Assembly (NCBI GenBank): GCA_031270865.1
Contig: JAISWI010000063.1
Coordinates: 45,087 to 109,086 of the forward strand
DNA: 64,000 nucleotides
Origin: Oscillospiraceae bacterium
Lineage (GTDB): Bacteria; Bacillota; Clostridia; Christensenellales; Aristaeellaceae
Direction: 5' to 3'
Both the position numbers and the translations under genes were made by a program. Below the pieces are notes generated by a model. It saw only the letters and a program-made list of their open reading frames with translations. It searched no databases and was not told the DNA's origin. Position 1 is the first letter of the stretch. Each line of letters begins with the position of its first letter. Below, piece by piece: positions 37,713 to 48,745 of this stretch.

Positions 37713-38081
37713 ATGGTTCAGCCGCAAACAAGGCTCAAGGTCGCCGACAACACCGGCGCCAAGGAAGTCATGTGCATACGCGTGCTGGGCGGCTCCTTCC
37801 GTCGCGATGGCTCCATCGGCGATGTGATCGTAGCCAGCGTCAAGGTGGCCACGCCCGGCGGCGTTGTCAAAAAGGGCGAGGTCGTCAAGGCCGTTATCGT
37901 GCGCGTTCGCAAGAACCGCCGCCGGCCCGACGGCAGCTATATCCGCTTTGACGATAACGCGGCCGTCATCATAAACGACCAGAAGCAGCCGCGCGGCACG
38001 CGTATCTTCGGGCCCGTGGCGCGGGAGCTGCGCGAGAAGGACTATATGAAGATTGTCTCGCTCGCGCCGGAAGTGCTGTAA
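37713..38081 (+). CDS. rplN: 50S ribosomal protein L14
   Basis: 122 residues, the family length, from the ATG at 37713 after [28 protein letters not shown] at the start and [20 protein letters not shown] near the end are typical. The frame is open further upstream but that part is a shadow of rpsQ. Confidence 0.98.
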   Translation: MVQPQTRLKVADNTGAKEVMCIRVLGGSFRRDGSIGDVIVASVKVATPGGVVKKGEVVKAVIVRVRKNRRRPDGSYIRFDDNAAVIINDQKQPRGTRIFGPVARELREKDYMKIVSLAPEVL

Positions 38082-38093
38082 GGAGTGGCAGGC

Positions 38094-38459
38094 ATGCAAA
38101 GATCATTCAAGCGGTCAGGCCGCAAGGACCAGGTTAACCCGAAACTGCATGTGCGCCGCGACGACAACGTCGTTGTGATAACCGGCGTAGCCAAGGGCAA
38201 GCAGGGCAAGGTGATGAAGGCGTTTCCCAAGCTGGGGCGCGTGATCGTGGAAGGCGTAGCGGTCGTCACCAAGCACCAGAAGGCCCGCGGCCAGGGCATG
38301 CCCGGCGGGATCATCCATAAAGAAGCCGCCATAGACGCCTCGAACGTGCTGCTGGTGTGCCCCAAGTGCGGCAAAGCCACCCGCAACGCGCGCGCGGTCG
38401 GGGCGGACGGCGTCAAGTCGCGCTCGTGCAAGAAGTGCGGCGCGTTGATAGACGCTTAA
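38094..38459 (+). CDS. rplX: 50S ribosomal protein L24
   Basis: 121 residues from the ATG at 38094 (AAGGAG 8 bases upstream); GTG at 38085 is rejected since it lies in that site. The KOW motif VVITGVAKGKQGKVMKAFPK is clear. A CPKCGK...CKKCG pair near the C-terminus suggests a zinc-ribbon tail, present in many Firmicutes L24 proteins. Confidence 0.97.
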   Translation: MQRSFKRSGRKDQVNPKLHVRRDDNVVVITGVAKGKQGKVMKAFPKLGRVIVEGVAVVTKHQKARGQGMPGGIIHKEAAIDASNVLLVCPKCGKATRNARAVGADGVKSRSCKKCGALIDA

Positions 38460-38480
38460 CGCGCAGGCGGGAGGAGTAAC

Positions 38481-39026
38481 ATGGCTGTAAGGTTAAAGGA
38501 TAAGTACCAATCAGAGGTCGTGCCCGCGCTGATGCAGAAGTTCCAGTACAGGAACGTAAACCAGGTTCCTAGGCTGGAGAAGGTCGTCATCAACATCGGC
38601 TTGGGCGACGCCAAGGATAACCCCAAGGCGCTGGACGCCGCCGTGGCCGACCTGGCCACCATCACCGGGCAGAAGCCGATGGTGACCAAGGCGCGTAAGT
38701 CGGTCGCGAACTTTAAGGTACGCGCGGGCATGAACATCGGCGCGAAGGTGACGCTGCGCTCCGACCGGATGTATTTCTTCGTGGATAAGCTGCTCAACAT
38801 CGCGCTGCCGCGCGTGCGCGACTTCCGCGGCGTTAACCGCAACGCCTTCGACGGGCGCGGCAACTATGCGCTGGGCGTGCGCGAGCAGCTGATATTCCCC
38901 GAGATAGAATACGACAAGGTCGATAAGATCCGCGGCATGGAGATGATATTCGTCACCACCGCCAGGACCGACGAGGAAGCGCGCGAACTGCTGCGGCTGA
39001 TGGGCATGCCGTTTGCCGCCGCGTAA
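38481..39026 (+). CDS. rplE: 50S ribosomal protein L5
   Basis: 181 residues. [20 protein letters not shown] and [20 protein letters not shown] are typical. L5 contacts 5S rRNA and the P-site tRNA. Confidence 0.98.
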   Translation: MAVRLKDKYQSEVVPALMQKFQYRNVNQVPRLEKVVINIGLGDAKDNPKALDAAVADLATITGQKPMVTKARKSVANFKVRAGMNIGAKVTLRSDRMYFFVDKLLNIALPRVRDFRGVNRNAFDGRGNYALGVREQLIFPEIEYDKVDKIRGMEMIFVTTARTDEEARELLRLMGMPFAAA

Positions 39027-39041
39027 CGGAGGAGATACGTT

Positions 39042-39227
39042 ATGGCCAAGACCTCAATGATCATCAAGCAGCAGCGTAGGCCGAAGTTCTCCACCCGCGC
39101 CTACACCCGCTGCCGTCTGTGCGGTCGTCCGCACGCGGTGCTGCGCAAGTACGGCGTCTGCCGCATATGCTTCCGGGAACTGGCGTACGCGGGCCAGATA
39201 CCGGGCGTGCGCAAGGCCAGCTGGTAA
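39042..39227 (+). CDS. rpsZ: 30S ribosomal protein S14, zinc (type Z) form
   Basis: 61 residues with four zinc Cys (C24, C27, C40, C43: CRLC and CRIC) and the end [11 protein letters not shown]. This is the zinc-binding paralogue; a zinc-independent rpsN would be expected elsewhere in organisms that face zinc limitation. Confidence 0.98.
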   Translation: MAKTSMIIKQQRRPKFSTRAYTRCRLCGRPHAVLRKYGVCRICFRELAYAGQIPGVRKASW

Positions 39228-39251
39228 GCGGGGCGGAAGGAGGAAAGATAC

Positions 39252-39650
39252 ATGCTCGTAACAGATCCCATCGCCGACATGCTCAGCCGCATCCGCAACG
39301 CGCTGGTCGCGAAACACGATATGGTCGTGATCCCCGCGTCCAACATGAAAAAGTCGATAGCCCGGATCCTCCTGAGCGAGGGGTTTATCCGCAGCTTCGA
39401 CGTGTTGCATGACGGGCCGCAGGGCAATATAAGGATAATCCTCAAGTATACCCCGGATAAGAAGAGCGTCATCACCGGGCTAAAGCGCATCAGCCGCCCG
39501 GGGCTGCGCGTGTACACCGGGCGCGACGATGTGCCCAAGGTGCTGGGGGGGCTGGGCCTCGCGATCCTCTCGACGCCGCGGGGCGTCATGACCGATAAGG
39601 ACGCCCGCAAGGCCGCGGTCGGCGGCGAGGTGCTGGCTTACGTCTGGTAA
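39252..39650 (+). CDS. rpsH: 30S ribosomal protein S8
   Basis: 132 residues. [20 protein letters not shown] and the C-terminal [19 protein letters not shown] are typical. In E. coli S8 regulates the spc operon; no such site was sought here. Confidence 0.98.
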   Translation: MLVTDPIADMLSRIRNALVAKHDMVVIPASNMKKSIARILLSEGFIRSFDVLHDGPQGNIRIILKYTPDKKSVITGLKRISRPGLRVYTGRDDVPKVLGGLGLAILSTPRGVMTDKDARKAAVGGEVLAYVW

Positions 39651-39671
39651 GCGGGAAGGCAGGAGAGTATA

Positions 39672-40214
39672 ATGTCAAGGATAGGTAAGCTCCCCGTGCC
39701 GCTGCCCTCCGGCGTGACGGTAGACATCGGCGCGGATAACCTGGTTACGGTCAAGGGTCCCAAGGGCACGCTGCGGCAGGCCGTCAACCGCGACATCACG
39801 GTCAAACAGGAAGGCGGCCAGCTGGTGCTGACCCGCCCCACCGACAACAAGCCGCACAAGGCGATGCACGGGCTGTACCGCGCTCTGCTGGCCAACATGG
39901 TTACTGGCGTGACCGCCGGCTTCACCAAGGGCCTGGAGTTGGTCGGCACCGGCTACCGCGCCCAGGCGCAGGGTAAGCAGCTGACGATCAACATCGGCTT
40001 CAGCCACCCGGTAACGCTGGAAGCGCCGGAGAACATCACCTTTGAGACGCCCGCCCCGACCAGGATATTGGTCAAGGGCATCGATAAGCAGCAGGTCGGC
40101 AGCCTTGCCGCCGACATCCGCGCCATCAGGAAGCCCGAGCCGTACCTGGGCAAGGGCATCAAGTACGAGGGCGAGGCCATCCGGCGCAAGGAAGGCAAGA
40201 CCGGCAAGAAGTAA
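39672..40214 (+). CDS. rplF: 50S ribosomal protein L6
   Basis: 180 residues. [16 protein letters not shown] at the start and the second-domain end [20 protein letters not shown] are characteristic. L6 lies near the factor-binding site. Confidence 0.98.
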   Translation: MSRIGKLPVPLPSGVTVDIGADNLVTVKGPKGTLRQAVNRDITVKQEGGQLVLTRPTDNKPHKAMHGLYRALLANMVTGVTAGFTKGLELVGTGYRAQAQGKQLTINIGFSHPVTLEAPENITFETPAPTRILVKGIDKQQVGSLAADIRAIRKPEPYLGKGIKYEGEAIRRKEGKTGKK

Positions 40215-40247
40215 TGACGAAGTTAACTGTGAGGGGAGGCGCCAGGC

Positions 40248-40616
40248 ATGTTTGAGCGCCAGGATAAGAACGAACTGCGCAAGGCGCGTCACGCGCGCGT
40301 GCGCAAGAAGATCAGCGGCACGCCCGAGCGTCCGCGCCTGTGCGTGTACCGGAGCCTGAAACATATCTACGCGCAGCTGATCGACGACAGCAAGGGCGTA
40401 ACGCTCGCCTCGGCGTCCACGGTGGAGGGAGCGGTCAGCGCCGCCGCCGGGGAATCCGACAAGAAAGGCGCGGCGAAGATCGTCGGCAAGACGCTGGCCG
40501 AGCGCGCCATCGCCGCGGGTTATAAGGGCGTCGTGTTCGATCGCGGCGGGTATGTCTATACCGGGCGCGTAGCCGAGTTAGCCAGCGGCGCCCGCGAAGC
40601 CGGGCTTGAGTTCTGA
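40248..40616 (+). CDS. rplR: 50S ribosomal protein L18
   Basis: 122 residues. [23 protein letters not shown] text (here [20 protein letters not shown]) and [17 protein letters not shown] are diagnostic. It binds 5S rRNA with L5. Confidence 0.98.
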   Translation: MFERQDKNELRKARHARVRKKISGTPERPRLCVYRSLKHIYAQLIDDSKGVTLASASTVEGAVSAAAGESDKKGAAKIVGKTLAERAIAAGYKGVVFDRGGYVYTGRVAELASGAREAGLEF

Positions 40617-40646
40617 TTTAGACGCGGGAATAGGGGGAGGCAGGGC

Positions 40647-41153
40647 ATGGAGCGCAGGGGACGCGACAGGGAAGAGAGCGAGTTCAAGGAAAAACTGGTA
40701 TCGGTCAACCGGGTGACCAAGGTGGTCAAGGGCGGCCGGAACTTCCGCTTCGCCGCGCTGGTCGTGGTAGGCGACGAGAAGGGCCGCGTCGGCTGCGGCA
40801 TGGGCAAGGCGACCGAGATACCGGAAGCCATCCGCAAGGCCGTGGACGACGCGAAGAAACACCTGGTCCGCGTAGCGATGAAGGGCGCCTCGATCCCGCA
40901 TGAGTCGACCGGGCGCTACGGCACGGGCAAGGTCCTGCTGCTGCCCGCCCCGGAAGGCACGGGCGTTATCGCCGGCGGCCCGGCCCGCGCCGTGCTGGAG
41001 CTGTGCGGCGTTAAGGATATCAGGACCAAGTCGTTCGGTTCGTCCAACCCGATCAACATGGTCAAGGCGACGCTGGAGGGCCTGCGTCTGCTCAAGTCGG
41101 CTGAGGAAGTGGCGCGTCTGCGCGGCAAGACCGTTGAGGAATTGCTGGGCTGA
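40647..41153 (+). CDS. rpsE: 30S ribosomal protein S5
   Basis: 168 residues. The S5 double-stranded RNA-binding domain includes [20 protein letters not shown], then [19 protein letters not shown]5 affects decoding accuracy and 30S assembly. Confidence 0.98.
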   Translation: MERRGRDREESEFKEKLVSVNRVTKVVKGGRNFRFAALVVVGDEKGRVGCGMGKATEIPEAIRKAVDDAKKHLVRVAMKGASIPHESTGRYGTGKVLLLPAPEGTGVIAGGPARAVLELCGVKDIRTKSFGSSNPINMVKATLEGLRLLKSAEEVARLRGKTVEELLG

Positions 41154-41187
41154 GCGGCGCCGAAGGCCAGCCATAGGAGGGAAAAGG

Positions 41188-41403
41188 ATGGCGAAGCTGA
41201 GGATTACCCTTGCGCGTTCCCCGATAGCGAGCCTGCCCAAACACGTCAGGACGGTCGGGTCGATGGGGCTGCGCAAGCTGGGTTCGAGCGTCGTGCTTGA
41301 AGATACGCCCAGCGTCCGCGGGATGGTGTTCCGGGTGAAACACCTGGTGTCCGTCGAGGAGCTGGGCGGGGACGACGCGGCTGTAAGAGGAGGCGCCCAA
41401 TGA
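41188..41403 (+). CDS. rpmD: 50S ribosomal protein L30
   Basis: 71 residues from the ATG at 41188 behind [28 protein letters not shown] and [17 protein letters not shown] are typical; about ten residues longer than the shortest bacterial L30. It lies inside a longer open frame that begins as a shadow of rpsE. The stop overlaps rplO by four bases. Confidence 0.95.
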   Translation: MAKLRITLARSPIASLPKHVRTVGSMGLRKLGSSVVLEDTPSVRGMVFRVKHLVSVEELGGDDAAVRGGAQ

Positions 41404-41840
41404 GGCTTCATGATTTAGCGCCCGCGCCGGGATCCACCCAGCCGCGCAAGCGCCTGGGCCGGGGCGTGGGCTCCGGGCTGGGCAAGACCAGCGGCAAGGG
41501 TCATAAGGGCCAGAAGGCCCGCAGCGGCGGCGGCAAGCGCCCGGGGTTCGAGGGCGGCCAGCTCCCGCTGATCCGGCGTCTGCCCAAGCGCGGGTTCACG
41601 AACATATTCTCCAGGGAGTATGCCATCGTCAACGTCGAGGCGCTGGAGGCGTTCACGGCGGACACCGTTGTCGACACCGCGCTGCTCAAGCGGTCCGGCC
41701 TTATCAAGAAGGAACTGGACGGCGTGAAGGTGCTGGGGTCGGGTGAACTGACAAGGAAGCTCACTGTAAAGGCCGCTCGCTTCACCGAGTCGGCGAGGCG
41801 GAAGATCGAGGCGGCGGGCGGGAAAGCCGAGGTGGTCTGA
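41400..41840 (+). CDS. rplO: 50S ribosomal protein L15
   Basis: 146 residues. The Gly-rich start [20 protein letters not shown] and [12 protein letters not shown] are diagnostic. AGGAGG precedes the ATG within the rpmD end. Confidence 0.98.
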   Translation: MRLHDLAPAPGSTQPRKRLGRGVGSGLGKTSGKGHKGQKARSGGGKRPGFEGGQLPLIRRLPKRGFTNIFSREYAIVNVEALEAFTADTVVDTALLKRSGLIKKELDGVKVLGSGELTRKLTVKAARFTESARRKIEAAGGKAEVV

Positions 41841-41841
41841 C

Positions 41842-43095
41842 ATGCTCGAAACGCTGCGCAACTGCTGGCGCGTTCCGGAGCTGCGCAAGAAGATACTTTA
41901 TACCCTGGGCATGCTGCTGATATACCGCTTGGCGGGCGTGATCCCGGTGGCCGGGATCGACGTGGCCGCAGTGCAGGCGTCGATGTCCCGCTTCTCCGTG
42001 CTCGACTTCATGAGCATGATGACGGGCAACCAGTTCTCCAACATGACCATCATGGCCATGGGTATCACGCCGTATATAAACTCCTCGATCATCATGCAGC
42101 TGCTCACCGTGGCCATTCCCGCGCTGGAGCGGCTGCAGAAGGAAGGGGAGGAAGGCCGCAAGAAGATCGCGCAGTATACCCGCTATCTGACCGTCGTGCT
42201 GGGCTTCATACAGGCCGTAGGATTGGTTTACGGCCTGGGCGGTATGCGCGAGAAGACGTTCATGAGCGGCCTGGTCATCGGCCTGTCGATGGCCGCGGGC
42301 TCGACGCTGTCCATGTGGATAGGCGAGCACATCACCGAGAACGGCGTGGGCAACGGCGTGTCGCTGCTGATCTTCGCGGGCATCATAACCAACCTGTTCA
42401 CCTGGACAACCCAGGGCGTCGCCAGCCTGGTATCGGGAGCGAACCTGATAAGCTGGATCACGATGCTCGCGGTGCTGGTCGTCGCGCTGGTGATGATCGT
42501 GTCGGTCACGTTCGTCGATATGGGCGAGCGGCGCATCCCGGTGCAGTACGCCAAGCGCGTGGTCGGGCGCAAGATGATGGGCGGCCAGTCCACGCATATA
42601 CCAATGAAGGTAAACTCCACCGGCGTGCTTCCGCTGATCTTCGCGTATTCGATCATGCAGTTCCCCGGCACGATAATGGGATTCTGGCCGGAGTCCTCGC
42701 TGTCCATTTGGTGGAATAACCAGTTCCTCAGCGGCGTATGGTATCAGGTGGTAGTGGGCTTGATGATACTGTTCTTCGCCTACTTCTATACATCAATAAC
42801 GTTTAACCCGGTTGAGATATCCAAGAACCTGCAGCAGAACGGCGGCATCATCCCCGGTATCAGGCAGGGCAAGCCGACCAGCGATTACCTCTCGCGCACA
42901 TCCTCGCGCATAACGCTGTTCGGCGGCGTGTTCCTTGCGGTATTGGCGACGATACCGACGTTCGCGACCCGGCTGCTGTCCACGAGCGTGCCGTTCGCGG
43001 CGACCAGCCTGCTGATCGCGGTGAGCGTAGCGCTGGAGACGACGCGCAGCCTGGAGAGCCAGCTGCTGATGAGGCATTACAAGGGATTCCTGTAA
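41842..43095 (+). CDS. secY: Protein translocase subunit SecY
   Basis: 417 residues with ten expected membrane helices. Helix 1 ends as TLGMLLIYRLAGVIPVAGID; the plug and helix 2 include SMMTGNQFSNMTIMAMGITP. Cytoplasmic loops carry EEGRKKIAQYTRY and the ribosome-binding RIPVQYAKRVVGRKMMGG. It forms the SecYEG channel. It begins one base after the rplO stop. Confidence 0.98.
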   Translation: MLETLRNCWRVPELRKKILYTLGMLLIYRLAGVIPVAGIDVAAVQASMSRFSVLDFMSMMTGNQFSNMTIMAMGITPYINSSIIMQLLTVAIPALERLQKEGEEGRKKIAQYTRYLTVVLGFIQAVGLVYGLGGMREKTFMSGLVIGLSMAAGSTLSMWIGEHITENGVGNGVSLLIFAGIITNLFTWTTQGVASLVSGANLISWITMLAVLVVALVMIVSVTFVDMGERRIPVQYAKRVVGRKMMGGQSTHIPMKVNSTGVLPLIFAYSIMQFPGTIMGFWPESSLSIWWNNQFLSGVWYQVVVGLMILFFAYFYTSITFNPVEISKNLQQNGGIIPGIRQGKPTSDYLSRTSSRITLFGGVFLAVLATIPTFATRLLSTSVPFAATSLLIAVSVALETTRSLESQLLMRHYKGFL

Positions 43096-43133
43096 GAAGG
43101 ATTAAGGGGTGGCTTAATGTCGAGGAGCTTCGA

Positions 43134-43775
43134 ATGAAACTGCTGTTTCTGGGCCCGCCGGGGGCTGGCAAGGGCACACAGGCCGCGCTCGTGGCGGGCA
43201 AGCACGGCATACCCGCCATCTCAACGGGCGAGATACTGCGCGAGGCTATGAAGGTCGGCGCGCCCGTGGGGTTAAAGGCGAAATCGTATGTGGACCAGGG
43301 GCTGCTCGTGCCGGACGAGGTGATGATCGAGATCGTCCGCGACAGGATCGGGCAACCCGACTGCGCGAACGGGTTCATACTGGACGGATTCCCGCGCACG
43401 GTGCCCCAGGCCCGCGCGTTGGAAGAGATATGCCAGCTGGATAGGATTATCTATATGACGATGCCCGACGAGGCGATCGTCAAGCGGCTGTCAGGTCGGC
43501 GCGTGTGCGAGAACTGCGGCGCGACGCACCACGTGGACCGGCTGAAGGGGCGCTCACGCTGCGAAGGCTGCGGCGGTAACCTCGTACTGCGCAAGGACGA
43601 CGCGCCGGAGACCGTGCTGGGCCGCCTGTCGGTATACCATGAGCAGACCGCGCCGCTGGTGGAATACTACCAGGGCACGGGGCGCCTGACGCAGATGGAC
43701 GGGGCTATGCCGCTGGACGAGGGTTTCGCCTACATAACAGGCATGCTCGAGCGGCTCCAGCGGGTTGGCGCTTAA
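43134..43775 (+). CDS. adk: Adenylate kinase, zinc-lid type
   Basis: 213 residues; AMP + ATP to 2 ADP. The P-loop GPPGAGKGT is at 7-15 and FILDGFPRT at 81-89. The lid carries four Cys (C125, C128, C143, C146), the zinc form of Gram-positive bacteria. Its last base is the first of map (TAATG). Confidence 0.98.
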   Translation: MKLLFLGPPGAGKGTQAALVAGKHGIPAISTGEILREAMKVGAPVGLKAKSYVDQGLLVPDEVMIEIVRDRIGQPDCANGFILDGFPRTVPQARALEEICQLDRIIYMTMPDEAIVKRLSGRRVCENCGATHHVDRLKGRSRCEGCGGNLVLRKDDAPETVLGRLSVYHEQTAPLVEYYQGTGRLTQMDGAMPLDEGFAYITGMLERLQRVGA

Positions 43776-44542
43776 TGATCTCCATCAAGAACGACGCGCA
43801 GATAGAGAAGATGCGCGCGGCGGGGCGGCTCCTCTACAGCGTGCTGGCGGAGCTGAGGCGGTATGTCGCTCCCGGCGAGACGACCTCGCGCCTTAACAGC
43901 ATCGCCCACAAGATGATAACGGACGCGGGCGCGAGGCCGTCGTTCCTGGGGTACGAGGGATTCCCGGCGTCGCTGTGCGCGAGCGTCAACGAGGTCGTAG
44001 TGCACGGCATCCCCAACGACGACCCGCTGGTCGAGGGCGACATACTGGGCGTGGACTGCGGGCTCGTGCTGGACGGCTGGCAAGCCGACAGCGCGTACAC
44101 GGTGGGCGTTGGGAACATCAGCGCCGAGCATCGGCGGCTGATCGACGTGACGGAGGAATGCTTCTGGAAGGGCGTATCCCAGATGAGGCAGGGCGGCCGC
44201 CTTAGCGACATAGGCGCGAGCGTGCAGGCGTGGGCGGAGTCCAACGGCTACCAGGTGATCCGCGCGCTGTGCGGGCACGGCATCGGCCGGGAGATGCACG
44301 AGGATCCCGAGGTGCCCAACTTCGGCAGGCCAGGGCGCGGGCCGAGGCTCTCGCCCGGCATGACGCTGGCCATCGAGCCGATGATCGCGATGGGCGGCTA
44401 TGAGGTGGATACCGACGGCTGGCGCGTTGTGACGAAGGACCGGAGCTGGGTCGCGCACTACGAGCACACGGCGCTGGTCACGCGCGGCGAACCCGAGATA
44501 CTGACGCTGCCGGCGGCCCGCGCCGGAGAGGTCGGGCGATGA
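43775..44542 (+). CDS. map: Methionine aminopeptidase type I
   Basis: 255 residues; removes the initiator methionine. Metal ligands can be seen as two Asp in GVDCGLVLDGWQADSAYTV, His in CGHGIGREMHEDPEVPNFG, Glu in LAIEPMIAMG and Glu in HYEHTALVT. The last segment is slightly longer than in E. coli. It overlaps the KOW gene by four bases. Confidence 0.97.
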   Translation: MISIKNDAQIEKMRAAGRLLYSVLAELRRYVAPGETTSRLNSIAHKMITDAGARPSFLGYEGFPASLCASVNEVVVHGIPNDDPLVEGDILGVDCGLVLDGWQADSAYTVGVGNISAEHRRLIDVTEECFWKGVSQMRQGGRLSDIGASVQAWAESNGYQVIRALCGHGIGREMHEDPEVPNFGRPGRGPRLSPGMTLAIEPMIAMGGYEVDTDGWRVVTKDRSWVAHYEHTALVTRGEPEILTLPAARAGEVGR

Positions 44543-44848
44543 CAACCGCCCGGCGCGTGGCGGGCTATTCGATCGAGCCGGGGCGTGTGGCGCTGTCCCG
44601 GGCCGGGCATGACGCGGGCTGTTACTTCATGGTGATGGACGTGCTGCCCGCGGGCTACGCGTTGCTTGCGGACGGGCGGCTGCGCAAGGTCGCCTCCCCG
44701 AAGAAGAAGAAATTCCGGCACATACGCCCACAGCCCGACCGGTTTGACGACTTAGTTGAAATGGCGCGTTCGGGCACGCTCTTGGATGCGCATGTGCGCT
44801 CGCGTTTAGCCCGCGCCGGGTACGCGGCTGGCAAGGAGGAGGAAATAC

Positions 44849-44871
<23 letters not shown>
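44539..44871 (+). CDS. KOW-domain RNA-binding protein (L14e-like)
   Basis: 110 residues. The N-terminal KOW-like beta domain (about 10-50: [20 protein letters not shown] then [20 protein letters not shown]) resembles the Firmicutes proteins annotated as L14e/L6e/L27e-like, which occur between map and infA. Role unknown, presumably RNA or ribosome binding. Its end overlaps infA by 23 bases. Confidence 0.85.
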
Positions 44872-45218
<347 letters not shown>

Positions 45219-45366
45219 CGCGCCGGGGGCGCGGTATCCAATGACCACCAGGGCGCGGCGCCAGCCGTACCGGGCGGCTGACGCCGGGTTGCTCCCCGGC
45301 GTACCGTGAGGCGGCGCGAGGCCATTCACCGAATAACCCCAAGGGACTGTGGAGGTGCGTTAGAGC

Positions 45367-45744
45367 ATGGCACGAATAGCGGGCGTGGACTTGCCCCGTG
45401 ACAAGCGTGTGGAGTATGGGATCACCTATATCTTCGGTATAGGCGTATCGACCAGCCGGAAGATACTCGAGTCGACCCAGATCGACCCGGACACAAGGGT
45501 GAAAGATCTGAGCGAGCAGGAGATCAACCGCCTGCGCGACTATATCGAGAAGAATGTAAAGGTCGAGGGCGACCTGCGCCGCGAGGTGTCGCTGAACATC
45601 AAGCGCCTGGTGGAGATCGGCTCATACCGGGGGATACGGCATCGCCGCAGCCTGCCGGTGCGCGGCCAGAACACCAAGCAGAACGCGCGAACGCGCAAAG
45701 GCCCCAAGAAGCAGGTCGCGGGCAAGAAGAAGGCCGCGAAGTGA
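45367..45744 (+). CDS. rpsM: 30S ribosomal protein S13
   Basis: 125 residues. [20 protein letters not shown] at the start and [20 protein letters not shown] are diagnostic. The 148-base gap after rpmJ has several GC-rich inverted repeats but no gene. Confidence 0.98.
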   Translation: MARIAGVDLPRDKRVEYGITYIFGIGVSTSRKILESTQIDPDTRVKDLSEQEINRLRDYIEKNVKVEGDLRREVSLNIKRLVEIGSYRGIRHRRSLPVRGQNTKQNARTRKGPKKQVAGKKKAAK

Positions 45745-45801
45745 CGCCAGCCATCGCGGGCCAGGCCCGCTTAGCTAACTGTTTGATTCGGAGGGATTGC
45801 T

Positions 45802-46203
45802 ATGGCGCCTAAGAAGGCCGTCAAGCGCGTTGTGCGCAAACGCCGGGAGAAGAAGATGGTTGAGCGGGGGGCCGCCCACATCCGATCCTCGTTCAACAAT
45901 ACGATCGTGACGATCACCGACACCGCCGGGAACGCGCTGAGCTGGGCGTCCGCCGGGGGATTGGGGTTCAGGGGCAGCAAGAAGAGCACCCCGTTCGCCG
46001 CGCAGACCGCCGCCGAGACCGCCGCGCGCAGCGCGATGGAGTTCGGGCTGAAGACGGTCGAGGTATACGTGAAGGGGCCGGGCTCCGGGCGCGAGGCGGC
46101 GATCCGCTCTTTACAGGCGGCGGGCCTGGAGGTCAACATGATCAAGGACGTGACGCCCATCCCGCATAACGGCTGCCGCCCGCCCAAGCGCAGGCGCGTT
46201 TAG
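45802..46203 (+). CDS. rpsK: 30S ribosomal protein S11
   Basis: 133 residues. [18 protein letters not shown] and the C-terminal [19 protein letters not shown] are typical. S11 shapes the platform near the mRNA exit. Confidence 0.98.
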   Translation: MAPKKAVKRVVRKRREKKMVERGAAHIRSSFNNTIVTITDTAGNALSWASAGGLGFRGSKKSTPFAAQTAAETAARSAMEFGLKTVEVYVKGPGSGREAAIRSLQAAGLEVNMIKDVTPIPHNGCRPPKRRRV

Positions 46204-46218
46204 TCAGGAGGACATGCA

Positions 46219-46845
46219 ATGGCCAGATATACCGGTTCCGTATGCCGCCTATGCCGCCGCGAGGGACAGAAGCTGTTCCTTAAAGGCGATAAATGTTATT
46301 CCGCGAAGTGCGTATTCTCGCACCGCTCGACGCCGCCAGGACAGCATGGTCAGGCCCGCCAGCGCAAGATGAGCGAATACGGCATCCAGCTGCGCGAGAA
46401 GCAGAAGACCCGCAGAGCGTGGGGCATCCTGGAGACGCAGTTCCACCGTTACTACGAGAAGGCGTCCAACATGAAGGGTGTCACGGGCGAGAACCTGCTC
46501 CAGCTGCTGGAGCGGCGGCTGGACAACGTCGTCTTCCGGGCTGGGATAGGCTCGTCGCGGGCGCAAGCGAGGCAGTTTGTAATGCACGGGCACATACTCG
46601 TAAACGGCGAGAAGGTGGACATTCCCTCATACCTGGTCAAGGCCGGCGAGGTGGTGACGCTGCGCCCGCGCAGCCGCGAGATCCCGCGCTTTAAGGCGCT
46701 GCGCGAGGGTTCCGGGCGCATACTGCCCAAATGGTTGACGTTCGACGCCGAGAACCTGACCGCGACCGTGACGGCCCTGCCCGCCCGCGAGGATATCGAC
46801 CTGTCGATTCAGGAGCATCTCATTGTCGAGCTGTACTCGCGATAA
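46219..46845 (+). CDS. rpsD: 30S ribosomal protein S4, zinc-binding form
   Basis: 208 residues. The N-terminus has a zinc site C9, C12, C26, C31, and the S4 domain includes [20 protein letters not shown]. In Bacilli rpsD often lies elsewhere; in Clostridia it stays in the alpha operon, as here. Confidence 0.98.
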   Translation: MARYTGSVCRLCRREGQKLFLKGDKCYSAKCVFSHRSTPPGQHGQARQRKMSEYGIQLREKQKTRRAWGILETQFHRYYEKASNMKGVTGENLLQLLERRLDNVVFRAGIGSSRAQARQFVMHGHILVNGEKVDIPSYLVKAGEVVTLRPRSREIPRFKALREGSGRILPKWLTFDAENLTATVTALPAREDIDLSIQEHLIVELYSR

Positions 46846-46908
46846 ACGCCCGAATGTTGTTGGGTTTGTCCGCAACTGCCAAGGATACCGGAGGGGGGAC
46901 AGGGCGTA

Positions 46909-47853
46909 ATGATAGAAATAGAGCGGCCCAGGATCGAGCGCGTGGAGACGGATGGGGACGGCTGCTACGGCCGGTTCGTCATTGAACCCTTGGAGCGCGG
47001 CTATGGCCAGACGTTGGGGAACTCGCTGCGGCGGGTGCTGCTGTCCTCGCTGCCCGGCGTAGCGGTCACCTCGATTAAGATAGAGGGCGTCCAGCACGAG
47101 TTCTCCGTGATCCCCGGGGTCAAGGAGGACGTGACGGAGATAATCCTGAACCTGAAGAGCCTGTCGGCGCGGCTTTATTCGGAGACCGCGAAGGTGATTA
47201 ATGTCGATATACGCGGCCCGCGCGAGGTCACGGCGGACGACCTGGCCACGGACGATGAGGTCGATATAATGAACCCAGAGCTGCATATCGCCACGCTCAA
47301 CGAGGACGCGCGGCTGGAGATGCAGATCACGCTGGACCGCAACCGGGGCTATGTGACGGCGGAGCGGAACAAGACGAACGCGACGCCCATCGGGGTGATC
47401 CCGGTAGATTCGATATTCACGCCGATCCGCAAGGTGAACTATGCGGTCGAGGACACGCGCGTGGGGCAGATCACGGACTTTGACAAGCTGACGCTGGAGG
47501 TTTGGACGAACGGGTCGATACTGCCGGACGAAGCTATATCAACGGCGGCGAAGATACTAAGCGAGCATCTGGCGCTGTTCGTCAACCTGACCGAGCAGGT
47601 GGTGCCGATTGACTTTAACGAGCCGGTTGACAACAAGAAGGAGAAGGTTCTCGAGATGACGATCGAGGAACTGGATCTGTCGGTCCGCGCGTACAATTGT
47701 TTGAAGCGGGCGTCTATCAATACGGTAGCGGAGCTGGTGCAGCGCAACCAGGATGATATGATGAAGGTGCGCAACCTTGGCAAGAAGTCGCTGGAAGAGG
47801 TAGAACAGAAGCTGGCGGCGCTAGGGTTGGGGCTTAGGTCGTTGGAAGAATGA
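46909..47853 (+). CDS. rpoA: RNA polymerase alpha subunit
   Basis: 314 residues. The N-terminal dimerisation domain (about 1-230) contains [20 protein letters not shown]; the C-terminal domain (about 245-314) has the DNA-contacting [20 protein letters not shown] and [17 protein letters not shown] precedes the ATG. Confidence 0.98.
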   Translation: MIEIERPRIERVETDGDGCYGRFVIEPLERGYGQTLGNSLRRVLLSSLPGVAVTSIKIEGVQHEFSVIPGVKEDVTEIILNLKSLSARLYSETAKVINVDIRGPREVTADDLATDDEVDIMNPELHIATLNEDARLEMQITLDRNRGYVTAERNKTNATPIGVIPVDSIFTPIRKVNYAVEDTRVGQITDFDKLTLEVWTNGSILPDEAISTAAKILSEHLALFVNLTEQVVPIDFNEPVDNKKEKVLEMTIEELDLSVRAYNCLKRASINTVAELVQRNQDDMMKVRNLGKKSLEEVEQKLAALGLGLRSLEE

Positions 47854-47912
47854 GGGCGCGGGGCGCTGTCCTGGTATGTTCGGGCGGCGCCGATCGTTAA
47901 GGAGGGATAACT

Positions 47913-48425
47913 ATGCCTTATCAACGCAAGCTGGGCCGGCCCGCGAAGGAGCGTAAGGCCCTGCTGCGCAACCAGGTATCGCATTTGCTGTGGCACGGCC
48001 GGATAGAGACAACGCTGGCGCGGGCCAAGGAAGTGCGGGCGATCGCGGACCACATGGTAAGCCTGGCGGTCGAGGAGTACGACAACCAGGTGATGGTCGA
48101 GAAGCGTCGCAATAATGAGAAGGGCCAGCTGGTGACCATCCAGACAAGGAATGACTTGCCCAGCAAGCTTCACGCCAGACGGATGATGATGTCTTACCTG
48201 TATGACCTGCAGGAGATCAAGGGGCGAGACGAGTCGAAGTCCGAGTATAAGGAACGGACGAAGGACATCAGGCATCCGTTGATAGAGAAGCTCTTTACCG
48301 AGATGGGGCCCAAGTACAAGAAGCGCAACCTGGAGAAGGGCTGTGCCGGAGGGTACACACGGATCATGAAGATGGGTCCGCGCCGTGGCGACGCTGCCGA
48401 GATGGTAATCATCGAGATGGTCTAA
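47913..48425 (+). CDS. rplQ: 50S ribosomal protein L17, long form
   Basis: 170 residues, about 50 more than B. subtilis L17. The start KLGRPAKERKALLRNQVSHL is canonical. A charged insertion follows residue ~75, with segments such as LQEIKGRDESKSEYKERTKD, before the conserved end GGYTRIMKMGPRRGDAAEMV. Long L17 forms are known in Clostridia. Last gene of the superoperon; the stop is followed by repeats. Confidence 0.97.
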   Translation: MPYQRKLGRPAKERKALLRNQVSHLLWHGRIETTLARAKEVRAIADHMVSLAVEEYDNQVMVEKRRNNEKGQLVTIQTRNDLPSKLHARRMMMSYLYDLQEIKGRDESKSEYKERTKDIRHPLIEKLFTEMGPKYKKRNLEKGCAGGYTRIMKMGPRRGDAAEMVIIEMV

Positions 48426-48456
48426 CCTGGCAGGCTTAACCGCCTCAGGCAAATCC

Positions 48457-48502
48457 TGGAGGAACAACCCACCCTGGCCACATGGGTCCAGCGTCACGCT
48501 GG
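48457..48502. repeat. Dispersed palindromic element, copy 3 (left half)
   Basis: TGGAGGAACAACCCACCCTG, then GGGTCCAGCGTCACGCTGG. The copy is 31 bases after the rplQ stop and lacks the right arm; other repeat material replaces it. Confidence 0.85.
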
Positions 48503-48507
48503 TCAGG

Positions 48508-48690
48508 GGGTCAAGGGGGGTGAAACCCCCATTGCGGGGTCTGGGGCAGAGCCCCAGCGTTCCCACTCCGCGCAATCCCACACAACCCCACGTAAAGGGG
48601 CAAAGCCAAAAAGCTCATACCCTGTCTTACAAGGCAGAGTTAAGAACGACCGGGGGACGCGGGGCTTTGCCCCGCACCCCGCAGAGGATG
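48508..48690. repeat. GC-rich hairpin cluster between rplQ and glycerate kinase
   Basis: Three perfect short hairpins follow one another: GGGGGTGAAACCCCC region (48516-48530), CTGGGGCAGAGCCCCAG (48541-48557) and GCGGGGCTTTGCCCCGC (48659-48675). Such GGGGC...GCCCC blocks recur in many Firmicute intergenic regions. No gene is seen from 48426 to 48745. Confidence 0.65.
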
Positions 48691-48745
48691 TTACCCATTT
48701 GTTCCCCTATCCAAGTTAACTCCTTCCTCCTTATTTATACTGCGC

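Noticed and set aside
47913..48425. Frameshift or fusion in rplQ because of the extra 50 residues
   Set aside because: Both ends are canonical and in one frame; long L17 proteins occur in Clostridia.
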